Of a DNA stretch of 64,000 nucleotides, positions 1-10,181 are shown one piece after another. Made by a program: the position numbers and the translations under genes. Each line of letters starts with the position of its first letter. Positions within the stretch are counted from its first letter, which is position 1. This DNA comes from Oikopleura dioica (lineage: Eukaryota > Chordata > Appendicularia > Copelata > Oikopleuridae), in NCBI GenBank assembly GCA_907165135.1, contig OU015567.1, forward strand, positions 8,437,001 through 8,501,000. The letters run 5' to 3'. The notes beneath the pieces are model-generated. The model was not told the DNA's origin. It did no database searches and saw only the letters and a list, made by a program, of their open reading frames with translations.

Positions 1-499
1 TTGGTTCTCACAACTGCTATCAAGCTTCCTTATGGTGGCGGCGTTGCCCCTGCTGCGACATATATTGTCACTGCAACGGGGACGATTATTCTAGGACTCA
101 TTGTCTGTGGATTCGGGACGAGTATGTACTCAGCTCAGAACAAAGACAGTGCAGATATGACTGTCAGAAAGGGACTCTTTTGCATGACGACTATACTTTT
201 CCTTTTTGCGGACTCAATCAGCATTTGCTTCTCTTTCATCATCGCTGTTTTCTCCTTCGACCCATTTTTCCTAGCTTTGAATTTGCCTCTGTTTGTTATT
301 TTACTCGTACTTTTCGTGCTGGCACTCGTCACTCTCATCAAACAGGTACGGTAACAAGGTAGAAAGACTGGAATTCAGGTTCATTTAGACATGCTGCCTG
401 TGGAATAAAAACGATCGAGAGTGGCTAGAGAAGAATGAAATTACCAATGAAAGCGACGGTTCTGGACAAGGAATCAACGAAGAGAAAAATTTTGAATGA
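1..499 (+). CDS. 3' part of a multi-pass membrane protein gene
   Basis: Partial at the left edge; the first codon here is TTG, so the true start lies upstream. Exon 1..345 encodes three strongly hydrophobic stretches (about residues 18-39, 57-82 and 84-112) joined by short loops, as in a tetraspan-type protein. The open frame ends at a TAA only because it reads into a GT-AG intron, 346..388. Joining at phase 0 to exon 389..499 adds a Cys-rich juxtamembrane segment (TCCLW) and an acidic, hydrophilic tail ending EEKNFE before TGA. I do not recognise the family. The 43-bp intron is typical of this window. The three spans and the tail are seen directly; a cytoplasmic tail is inferred. Confidence 0.7.
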
Positions 500-642
500 C
501 TTGAACAAAATAAAATACTAGAAAAATATGAATCCTTTATTCAAAATGTACAGATAAAGCGATGTAAATAACAATATTGTCAAAAACGTAAAATTCACTA
601 TGTATAAGTCTGCAATTAACTGGTAACGGTACAGTAGCTGTT

Positions 643-2040
643 CTAATAATTGAAGGCAGTTTGAAGTTTGCTCAGGCCTTTTTTCATCTGTCGGCCAGTC
701 GTAATTCCGTGACGCTGTTTCCATTTTTCGTACTCGATAGAGGCGCTCTGGGTTGAGGTCATCGACATTGTATCACTAAAAGAATGTTCTTAGCTGAAAA
801 TATTGCTATTTCTTACAAATGCTGCTGCCTTCTTCTGTCGAATTCCTGAAGAAGCTTTTCTTTGCTGGAAACGGGCGGTAGCGTCGAGGATTTTTTCAAA
901 ACTGAAGGGGGCATTGATTGAGCTTGAGAAATAGTTCTTGGGAGGGTTTGAGAGCTAGAACTCGTTGGTGGAACTGGAGCTGGAATCGACGGCGGAGTAA
1001 AAGCCTGTCGAGTTGGCTGACTTGCTGGTGGTTGATACGAATTGAAACTCAGTCCCTATTTTGTTGAAGATTTTTGAAAAAGACTACCAACTTACGAGAG
1101 GGTCGAAAACATTGATATTATGAAAAGCTGGTCTAAGAGGAGCGCAAGTTTTGCAAGCAGCACAGGTTGCACAGAGCTGCTGTTGTGGTTGTTGCTGCAG
1201 CTGCTGTTGTTGCTGTTGTTGTTGAATTTGCTGCCTTTGAAGTGCCTTTTGTTGTTGTACTCTCTGCTGTTCTTGTTGCTGTAGAAGTTGTTGCTGTTGA
1301 AGTTGTTGGAGCTTCTGCTGCTGTTGGAAAGCTCGGTAATCAGTGAAAGAAGGTTTTCTGATTGGAGCAGAGTACATTCTCGTCAGGCCGGCTTCGGAGT
1401 CGGAAGAAAACTAAAAAATCAAAATAAACGAAGAATTAAAAAAAATCGTACCGCTTCGTGATGATAGAATCCACCAGTTGGTAACGAGCCCGTAAAACTT
1501 GGCCTGGTGTAAAGCGGTGGCGGGGCTTGATTGAAAAACTGTCCATTAGAATGAGCTGGAGCACTTGAAGAAGACACGATTCGGGCAAATGACTGCCTCA
1601 GCAAGTTGTTGTCTGCTTGCCAAGAAAAGGGACTGTTGGGTTTTTTTACCAATTATAATCCGAAGGGATAAACATGAGGAAAGACTCTCATCTTGTAAAT
1701 ACTGTACAAAATAATCTTCTTGTTATCGCAACGTTTTTAAAACGAAGCTGAGTTGCTAGCGAAAAGTATTTTATGAAGAACTCGTTATATATGTTCGCGG
1801 TATGCGTTCCCTTCCGCCGATAAGGAAAAAACCCCTTCCTTTCTTCACCTTGATGATGCTGAGAAACGCTCCTTGAGAGGCCAAAAACACCAGGTTCGGA
1901 GCCAAATTGATACGGATCGGAGACTTGGGCGGGGTAAGTTCCATAGCCAAACGAGGGCTGCATTTTCTTGATTTGATTGAGCACTTCTCGCGGATCGCTC
2001 TCAGCCAGAAAGGCTCGGTGGTCCAGGTTCTTAGACAAAG
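643..2040 (-). CDS. Gln-rich, Pro/Ser-rich low-complexity protein
   Basis: Exons read on the minus strand: 2040 down to about 1845 (SDPREVLNQIKK, FGYGTYPAQVSDPYQFG), about 1640..1452 (SPFSWQADNNLL, APPPLYTRPSFTGSLP), 1409..1096 with a long polyglutamine block after FTDYRAFQ, 1055..817 (Pro/Ser-rich, ending KEKLLQEFDRRRQ), and 775..643 (EKWKQRHGITTGRQMKKGLS, stop TAG). The 3' introns 776..816 and 1056..1095 keep phase and are 40-41 bp. The junction between the first two exons is not resolved and the start codon is uncertain; an exon entry near 2048 gives AVDAPLSKNL. The mix of polyQ, Pro and Ser suggests a disordered scaffold or transcription-linked protein, but no known domain is visible. The C-terminal Lys-rich helix is the most conserved-looking part. 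Confidence 0.65.
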
Positions 2041-2518
2041 GTGCATCAACAGCTCATGTTTTTTTGGTTCGGATTTGCATACTCAAGACAGTACACACCT
2101 GAGTATTTTAAAGATAAGTTTTTCTCCCCAACCTTTCTTGAAAAACAAGTCAAAGTCAAAGATAATGAATAGCGATACACAATTTCCGAATTTTTATCGA
2201 CCTTTTCCCACCGCTACCTCGATGTCTAGTCGACAAACTTCGGAAAGCTGCTTTCAGATTATCGAATTCGAAAAGAATAGGAATTTTGCTTATTATGGGA
2301 ATATTCAAGACACGTTTCTTTTTTTCGCGCTCGAGTAAAAATCGCGGACACTTGAGTCTAATCCAGTTTCACCCCGTAAATACGGCCATGGAGTGTGTAA
2401 AATTTCATGGTTCACGAAAAGCGCAATTCTAGACAAGAACAAAAAACGATTTTACGGAGATCTAAATCTTCAAACTTGCCACGTAGTTACGTTTTTCGTT
2501 GTTACATTCTAGCTCATT
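2041..2518. other. Spacer between two minus-strand genes
   Basis: No convincing exon. The part next to 2040-2110 is AT-rich and could be promoter or 5' UTR of the Gln-rich gene. Open frames here on the plus strand have poor codon use and look accidental. An undetected exon joining the CAP-Gly gene to the Gln-rich gene cannot be excluded. Confidence 0.35.
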
Positions 2519-5500
2519 TTAGGATAAACACAAAGGCTGATGGACCCTTTCCGAAATCGACTTGGATCGATTCAGCGATTTCCAGCCAGTAGACACTTTC
2601 ACCGGTCTATCTTCGAACCAGTTCGTTGTCTTCATCATCCTCGAAATATCGGCCACTGATTTTGAACGTTTCTTTCGTTCGTTATTGCTCATTTCTTTTG
2701 AACGGCCCCGAGATTGCTCAGTTTCGATGGAGCTGCCGAGTGAGTGCTGATCTTGACTCCCCGAGTGGAGAGACGTCTTTTTCAAGTTGCAAAAAAACTC
2801 GTTAGAAATATAGATATAAAATAGATATAAAAAAACGTCAAGAATCAAGACGTTGATTGAGCGGTTTTTGTAAAACAAGCGTTTTTGCTAAACCTTTCCT
2901 GATCAGAATTATGCTCGGAAGGAGGCTTCGCTGCGTCGAGGTCTGAATACATTTGCTCTAGCTTGCTTACCTTTTCCGAAGTCACCATCAGTCCAAATCC
3001 GTGCGGGCAATCAAAATACTAAAACATGATTGAATTTCAAATTTATAAATTTCTAGCGTTTCCGAATTCGAGGACCTTGAACTAGTCCACCACTTCTAAA
3101 AATAATCTTCTCTAAATATTTTTCAAGTTTTCGATAAACCCAAGTTGGGTCTCAAAATTCAAAATTTAAAATATCTATCCTGGCAATTTCTATGTTTTTT
3201 GACTTACTTGTCGACTTCCGAAGATTCCAGAGTTGTTTGTCAAAGGTTCGTCAAGTTGGACTCCGACGAAGACTTCGCCAAGGAGATCACGTGGTAGGTA
3301 GTCCTCTAGAATCGGTCCAATGTACTTGCAAAAGCCTGAAAAATTCAATTTAGGCTCCTTTTCTGGACCGTTTTATTGACTTTCTTGGAGGAAAAAAAAC
3401 TTATTTAGGTCAAGTTAAAACAAAGAGTCAAGCTTGAGTCTCGTTACTGTCATTTCTTACTGACGTGTTTGGATGCAAAAGCGTATTTATAATCAGCACT
3501 TGTACGTGGCGCTAGAATTTTTCTCTCGCTTCGAAAAAAATGGGTATGTTTGAAAAAATGATGAAATTCTCTTCTGAGAGAGGACTCGCGGTGAAATTTA
3601 TCTTTGTACGTCGAGAGGACGTTGGCCTTGGGCCACGTTGAATGGTGGATGTGCCACTTTTGGATGATGGCAGGCGGGAAAGGGATGAAGCGGGATATGA
3701 AAGGGCAAATATCCGAGAAATTTTTTCAGCCCCGGGATCAGCGAAGCATCGAGACTTTCGATAATCACTTGTGCCACTTTTTTTTATTCTGGATTAAAAT
3801 TGAATTAGTGCAGGAAAACAGTAAAGCCCTTTTAAAAAACGGTCCATACGGCATCGTTAACACGATGTCCAACAAGCACCAAAACACCAGGATTATGTCC
3901 TTCGGTGCTTATTGTAAGGCGGAGTTTAGAATCTAAACCTCGTGGCAAGTTAAATTAATAAGTTTCTTCGGTGTTTTGGATTCAAATCTTATTTTGAAAA
4001 TTATCCTCAAAGGTAAAAGGTTGCTACTTTCGAACGCAACTATTTAGAGTGGTTTTGGAGATAAGAGTTCATTAACTTTAGTTTACTCAAAATAAACGGA
4101 TTATGCTGAGAAAAAACAAAATGAAGAAAAGGAATTACAATTCGGCTGAAGATTTGAGCCATTATGAACCTCTAGAATTTTAGAGGATGCCTGGGTTTGG
4201 CCCTAACCGTTAGGGTTAGGGTTACAAAAAAAATTGTCTCTTTCTTGGTTCAATTTATTGTCTCTATCATGAAATTTCAGAAGCGACATTCCATACGAGG
4301 AAAAAAGTAATTCAACGAGTTCTTGCTCAGGAATTCAAGGCGGAATTCTAGCTCACTCCAAATTCAAGGGAGACTCTCAAGCTCACGGCTAAGCGAAATT
4401 CCATTCATTTGCACAATTATGCTCCCGAGATTCATGGCTTTCAAACTTGAAACTCAACACTAAAGCTAAAGAAACTGCTTTTAAAATCGATCCTTCTATT
4501 AGAAGAGGAATTTTTTCAGTGTCGGAAGTACTCTCTTTTATGTTTTTAAAGAAATGTCAAAAGAAGGATTGGTTTAATATTTTTATTCTTATCGGCGATA
4601 AGGCGCGCAGCGGGAAGCGTAATCCGGTTGCAAGTGCTCACCGAATTTTTCGCAATTAGATGACCGAGCATCTTCTAAAGGAAGCGGCGCGAATTCGAGC
4701 GTTCTTTCGTACTTTGACCGTGAATTACTCGCTGCTCGTATGCAAGCATACGCTTGTCACCGTATTAGCTCGAATCTGGGACGAACATCATCCGATTTGA
4801 GATTATGAAATCCTTGAAATGCAGAAAAATGTCAGAAAAAATAAAATATTCGTCGATAATTATTAATTTTAATATCGAACCGTCAATTTTTCTTTCAACT
4901 AAAGAACTTTAGTTGACAATCTTGGACAAGCTTTGTTTTGAAAAATTTTTGCAATTATTGGAAAAATTAACACACCCTTCTAAGACGCCCCGTCTTTTGA
5001 TTTTTACGATTTTATTTTTAATAGGTGGGTTTTCTAAAAAACAATCAGAGTCAACAATTTGACAAAATGAGCAGCAGATATAAAAGCAAAGAGTAATATC
5101 CACCAGTATCCGCATTTTTCTATTTAGATAATTTAAGAGGGCGAGATTATTTTGGTTTTCCCGATTTTTCGACTACAGTAAGAGCCACCCTTGGTTTACC
5201 AAACGATGAAGAATTATGTGAGGCTATGAAAGGTAAACTTTTTGAAAAGTTGCCGAAAGGATTGTTTCTTTTAGATATATATACATCCGGCCGGGAGTAT
5301 CTAAAGATGTGCGATGATCTCGCTGATGACGATGATGGCATGGAAAGCTTGGACAATTGGCAGGAAGGTATCGACTACGTCTATCCCTCTTGCGATTTGG
5401 TAAGGCAAAAATAAAAAGGTTGAAAAGCAAGATTTCTTTTCGCTTTTTAGATTGTTTGCCCTCATATTCGCAAAACCCTCGAAGCAAGAAGCGGATGCAA

Positions 5501-5899
5501 AGAAAACCACCTTGGAAGCGTCACAGTATTCATATTGATGATCTTTTTCATGATGAAATAAAAGAATTTTCTCCCATGCATATATATTTGCATGAGAACA
5601 GTAAGCGTTAGAAAATCAAGTACCAAAATAATTCCATCAGCAAAAGTGACGCGCTTTCGGCCTCTAATTTATTTTTCCTCATATCAATAATTTTCTCGTT
5701 TGAATGCAACTCCAAGCTCATTTCAACAAGTGTTTATAATCCATTTTTTCAATAATCATCAATTCTTAAATTCTTACCTAGATATTTTCCCTTGACAAGA
5801 ACTCGATCTCCAACTTGCAATAATTGACTCTTCTCGGAAATTCTCGGTGCGCTTTTGGATTTTCTGAAGGCTGGATTTTGGACATCGGCTCTCTTCGTC
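2519..5899 (-). CDS. CAP-Gly domain protein, 5' end unresolved
   Basis: Exons: 5899..5778 (ends QVGDRVLVKGKYLG), 3335..3208 (CKYIGPILEDYL, VGVQLDEP, NNSGIFGSRQ), 3018..about 2970 or 2898 (YFDCPHGFGLMV), and about 2790..2519. Spliced in phase 1 and then 0, the first three rebuild a full CAP-Gly fold: GDRV start, VGVQLDEP, NNSG in place of the usual NDG, and a YFxCPxxxGLxV end. CAP-Gly domains bind EEY/F tails of tubulin, CLIP and EB proteins, so a microtubule role is likely. The C-terminal exon is Ser/Arg/Lys-rich (EQSRGRSKEMSNNERKKRSK) and ends at TAA 2519. The first intron is 2.44 kb, far above the local norm. The exon at 5899 is entered at phase 2 from an exon I could not find; the Ser-rich gene at 6543-8565 does not offer a phase-2 donor. 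Confidence 0.7.
4201..4223. repeat. Telomere-like motif in inverted array
   Basis: One CCCTAA-type unit is followed by CG and then by two TTAGGG units, so the motif is a small palindrome of vertebrate-type telomere hexamers. It lies inside the CAP-Gly intron, far from any chromosome end visible here. Confidence 0.6.
4909..5115 (-). CDS. Possible small secreted Cys-containing protein
   Basis: A 68-residue open frame begins MRILVDITLCFYICCSFC, which resembles a signal peptide, and has further Cys residues in a basic tail. Codon use is AT-rich and unlike the confident genes. It lies head-to-head with the plus-strand gene at 5128. It may simply be intron sequence that is open by chance. Confidence 0.2.
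   Translation of the reverse strand: MRILVDITLCFYICCSFCQIVDSDCFLENPPIKNKIVKIKRRGVLEGCVNFSNNCKNFSKQSLSKIVN
5128..5561 (+). CDS. Nested small protein with C-terminal hydrophobic tail
   Basis: Two exons, 5128..5399 and 5451..5561, separated by a 51-bp GT-AG intron at phase 0. The product includes GRDYFGFPDFSTTVRATLGL, a run LADDDDGMESLDNWQEG, several Cys (ELCEAM, KMCDD, PSCDL, VCPHI, SGCKEN) and ends in a hydrophobic VTVFILMIFFMMK before TAA. Such an ending suits a membrane anchor or a GPI signal; this is inference. The first exon begins at a Tttag acceptor in phase 1, so an upstream exon carrying the start, perhaps with a signal peptide, is missing. The gene lies within an intron of the CAP-Gly gene on the opposite strand. 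No family recognised. Confidence 0.55.
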
Positions 5900-6542
5900 C
5901 TGAAATTTACGGGGCTTTAGTTAAGGTCATGTTGCAAGGTATCCACGTCTTGGGGCAAATCGCGAAGTCAAGGCTCGTTTGTACTTTCTTTCCGGACAGC
6001 TTGTTGCGGAGAAGGGTTTATGGGATTATGCGCGAATAAGGACTTATGCCTAGGCCTTTTTTCACTGTGCCGGAATGTGCCGAGTATCTTGAAAATAAAC
6101 GATCTGCCCCGTTTGGAAAATAAATGAAAATGAAAAGTGTGATGACATTATGACAAGATCACTAAGCGATGATGAAAACAGGATAATTCTCGGTCGTTGC
6201 TGTTGAAAACAGTAATTTCAAGTATGAGTCAAATACCGGTAGCCGCAATGACTTTGGGAAAAATTCTCACCATGGCTCTTTTTTACGCATAGACGGTAAA
6301 AACCACAGATAACCATGAAAACGTAAAACATGGCTGCGTGAAATATTATCTGGCTAGGTAATTCTATGACAGAATTTATGTCTATGAATTGTTTGAATTT
6401 ATTGGTGGTTCAAAAGTTTGAAATTCAATGATGATTTATGAAAAATGAGTTACAGAAAAAGCTCATTATTAGAACATCCCTGAATGGCGAATATGAAAGA
6501 TGACTTTATCTACTTATGTTATTATAATTTGCACTACAGTAA
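5900..6542. other. Spacer between CAP-Gly exons and the Ser-rich gene
   Basis: No exon recognised. The open frame on the plus strand at 5824-6039 overlaps a real minus-strand exon and is a shadow. A missing 5' exon of the CAP-Gly gene probably lies here or further upstream. Confidence 0.3.
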
Positions 6543-8565
6543 TTACTCAATCGGCTGCACTTGGGCCTGAATAAGATCAAAATTCTTGTCGATCGTTTCA
6601 AACATCTCTAGAATCCCACTTTCGCTGTAATCATCGTCGTAAGCCTCATCGGAATCTCCCTGACTCGAATTCAAGAACTTGCTTGAATTTTCCGCCGACT
6701 TCTCTCCTCGCTGGGAGGGGCGGAAAGTGAGCTGTTCGTACCTTGAGCGGCCGCGGCTTTGTTCAGAGCTGGAGCTGCTTTTGAAACTGCTTGGTGGAGA
6801 GTGGCCTTCACTTCCTGCGGTGGCATGGGCGTCTTCGTTGTGTTGAAGAGTTCGGGTGAGGGTTTTTAAACGCTCGAGGAGTTTTTCGTTGCGTTTTTGA
6901 CTGAAAAAGGGTTGAGACGAGGATGAGAAAGATTGATACAGTATCAAAAAAAATAGTCTATTTAAAATAGGCCGCGCCTTAGTTTATTCTCGGTAAAATT
7001 TGAATTGAAAATGACACTTATCGATGTCTATCTCCTTAAGAAGCGTGTGCACGAGAGTTACAACAGTAAAATTCAGAAGTGACTGCTCTCAGGGTCAAAT
7101 TTATGCCTCACTATTAAGCCCTCCTCTATGTAAACTTGTATCGTCTTGTCGGGTGGATTTTCGTGGATGCAAGGAAAATCTAAGTGGCCCTCGAAAGTAC
7201 CCGCGTCCGACTAGCATGGCAGATTTGACGTTTTTTGGACACTGCCGCTCGACCCAGAAAAAAAGCGGATCAAAAGTTTAAATAAGTTCTTCTAGCAAGT
7301 TTTAGATAAACGTTTCTTTGGCGAATTCGGATCTCCTGTAAGCGGAAAATCGACTTCCAAAACAGATCGAAAAGAACGGTCTATCATGGTAAAATGGCGT
7401 TCCACGTAAAACTGGTGGGGATTAAGGGTGTGGCGCAGGGGCATCCAGGGGTTTAGACGGAAAATATAAGATGTTGGCGGTGAGTGGGGGAAAGTTTATG
7501 AGATAAACGGGACGATAATTAAGTTTATTCATACTTACAATACTTTTAAATGATTATTTGCAGAATGATCTATTGTCAAAAGACTATTAGCGCTTTAGCA
7601 CACCTATTTTTGTTGAATCAAACTAATAGGGGTGGCAAATTATTTCTGAGTTTATCTCATTTTATAGATAAATATAGATAAAGTTCATTGAAGAATGTGT
7701 TACGTAGAAAGCCAAAAATTTTTGCACACGACATTTAATGCCATCAAGGTGGTAGGTCCTTAGCGGAGCCTCATCACAGCCTACCTAAGAAAACTGATTA
7801 GCAGCTCAAATCTCGCTCTAAGAGTCCACGATTATGGTAATGAAGTTTCACGAACGTCAGAGTAATTTCAGATGAACCGAGCCAACTGAGATTTTCACGG
7901 TCAAAGTCGACCGCCAATAATTTTCGATTTTGTCATTCATGGACTTCAGTTTCTGGTTGGATGATTTTATTAACCGGAAGGTTGTCCGACCTTGACTCAA
8001 AAATTTACACGAAATTATCATTTTCAATTGTCAATTGATCATTTTCGATTCTAAAGGCAGACTTTTAAGGCTTGGCTAACTCTTGCTACACCAAATATCA
8101 AGATAAAATAAGTATTTTAAATAACCCTTATCTAAAAATCCCTTCGACAAGATCATCAAAACCGCAAATTACCGGGAATAACCACGAATTTCAATCCTGA
8201 CCATGATAATCCTTGTTTTGCAAAACACTTGTTTTGCAATTACACTTTGCAAAATTTTCATTATGATAATAATCTCAATGTCATCCCCCCAATTTTCTGA
8301 TCAACTCACGCTTCTCACCCACGTTTGACCTATTTATTTAACCGTTTGAGAAATCACTTTTTGGTCAAAAATTGAGCCCCTAGAATTTCGAAGGCGCGAA
8401 TTAGCCGCATTAAAAACAACTATTCACTGCTGTGAAAGTATTTTTAGATGATTGAACTTACTTGAAAGTGTCTAATTGCCCCGGTTTTACGAGTTGGGCA
8501 CACTCGTCTTCACTCGGGCTCGAGTACAGCACCCCAGAATGTTCATATTCTGGTCTTGGCGCCAT
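6543..8565 (-). CDS. Ser-rich protein with EQSRGRS motif, two exons
   Basis: Exon 1 is 8565..8462 (MAPRPEYEHSGVLYSS, PSEDECAQLV) and exon 2 is 6900..6543. The intron between is 1561 bp, GTAAGT at the donor and TTTTTCAG at the acceptor; phase 2 fits exactly. The 153-residue product has a short helical segment (KRNEKLLERLKTLTRTLQ), a Ser-rich tract containing EQSRGRSRYEQ, and an acidic end with a helix (GILEMFETIDKNFDLIQAQ) before TAA. The same EQSRGRS string occurs in the last CAP-Gly exon about 3.8 kb away, so these may be pieces of one gene or related proteins. The start is supported by ATG shortly before a clear exon. No known domain seen. Confidence 0.65.
6901..8461. other. Intron of the Ser-rich gene
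   Basis: AT-rich, no open frame with coding character and no repeat recognised. Much longer than the usual 40-50 bp introns of this window. Confidence 0.5.
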
Positions 8566-10181
8566 TTTTCAAACAAATCTCTCAAAAAAAAAAGTTGCAA
8601 TTAATTCTTTGCCTGTTAGGTCACTCTTCTGTTAATCACGATTTTCTGCTTTTCTGTTCAAAAAATCGTCAAACTGTGCCAATGAAGGTTGAAAAAACGC
8701 CCTTTCGCGGAGATCAGGAGCGCGCACGATTAGCCGCTCGTGGCGCCACCTAGACCGCTACCCGCGCGCGCAATCGGTGGTGCCCTAGTGCTTGTGATTC
8801 CGCGGAGCAGGCCCGTTTCAAACTCAGCAAAACATCTTCCAATGAAAAGACACGAATACACGGTACAGAAAAGGAGGAGCATGCATTCCAAGGTGAAATT
8901 CGGCACGTCAAAAAACTTGGTTCAACTGGCAGTTTATTGACAGTAGCAATTTTTACGGACGCTGTAAGAAATTCCAGCTTCTTTGAATACCGCCTTTTCT
9001 TCGCGATTCTGCAAATGAATTCTGACTTTGAAATTTTTGTTAGTATCCCCATTCTTACTAAAGTAAAAGCACTGCGTAAAATTTAAAAGCCGCTTGCGGC
9101 TTCGAGAAAGAGAAGACGAAAAAGCCGCGCTTCGCGCGGCCTAGGTTTTCAATTTCTCGAAGCCGCAAGCGGCTTCTCGATTTTCGGCAGTTACAGTATT
9201 TTTTCCGTGGAAACAATGGGCGAAAATAAGTCGGTCTGAAATCAACACAGCGGTATTATACCAAGAAACTAACGGTGTAAGTCTCAGGTTTCTGTGGTAT
9301 GTGACATTTTGTAAAAACGGTATTACGGAATGTTTGATCTGTATTTTATTGTAGACGTTAGTCTTTTGGCTTTTCCGTTGCCTCAACCGCAAGTTTGTCT
9401 TTCAAGTTCTTGAGCTACTGTTACTGTACTTTCTTTGTTGAAGTCTTTTAGTTTGATAAAGACTTGAGAAAATTGCGTGTTCCTGAAATTTTGGTACGAT
9501 TAAGTGGCGCACTCGATTGTGAAAACGCTTCTTTGATGACAGCTCATAATCATAAAATAGAAAGGCGTCAAATCATCTCTTCATCCCCTTTTTGGGGCTA
9601 TTTAAATTGCACTCCCGGAAACTGCGTAATAATTACTTCTTTTAGGCGTGAGAAAAAAGGGAATGAAAAGAGGACAAGTTCATTGGACGCGAAATTCTAG
9701 CGCTGGATTCACGAAACTCAAATATATAAAAACCGATGCCGTGTTAATTTACCAAACAGTCGCGTTGCAGCAGACCAGGGAATGACCGCAAGATGCTGAT
9801 GCCACTTTTAGATTCACGTTTTCAATGGTCGAAAACACGATTCCGATGGTTAGCCGCAAAAATATGAGCTCAGGGTGGAGAGACAGCGGATTCCAAAAGC
9901 TTTGATGGAGCGATAAAGAAATTCCCAATAAGTTCGAATTATGTTCCTGGTTCCCGATTCCGTAAAAATGCGGCTCTGGAAAAAATCTCTCGAGAGTCGT
10001 GTTTTACAAACCAGTGATAAGGAAAGATGATTTTCCACGTTATCCTTTTGCTTTATACGTTCGTATACTAACTGATAAGAGGTGATAAGGGGCGCTGATT
10101 CTCGAGGAAAGACCCGTATGAACTTTTTTCATGAAAATAAATTTCTATTTTAATAAAGCGACAAAAGAACATGTTTTCTTC
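8566..10181. other. Intergenic region
   Basis: Lies upstream of the Ser-rich gene (minus) and downstream of the lectin gene (minus). It contains the double hairpin at 9088-9175. Open frames here are short and lack splice or codon support. I see no RNA gene. Confidence 0.4.
9088..9175. repeat. GC-rich nested inverted repeat
   Basis: A 23-bp arm (9088-9110) is an exact inverted copy of 9153-9175, each itself built on the palindrome GCCGCTTGCGGC. Between them lies a second perfect hairpin at 9124-9140 with a TTC loop. The arms stand out from AT-rich flanks. Related GCCGC-TGCGGC words recur near 57.12 kb, suggesting a dispersed element. Confidence 0.7.

Larger units (their letters stand above)
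3336..5777. other. Long intron of the CAP-Gly gene
   Basis: A 2442-bp intron bounded by GTAAGA at the donor and a Cag acceptor. It holds a telomere-like motif (4201-4223) and a small plus-strand gene (5128-5561). The remainder is AT-rich without coding signal; the plus-strand open frame at 3604-3936 has no splice or codon support. Confidence 0.6.

Noticed and set aside
1907-2338. 143-residue plus-strand open frame
   Set aside because: It is antisense to the first exon of the Gln-rich gene and then runs into non-coding DNA.
3604-3936. 110-residue plus-strand open frame in the CAP-Gly intron
   Set aside because: Composition is odd (Met, Trp, His-rich) and there are no usable splice sites or relatives recognised.
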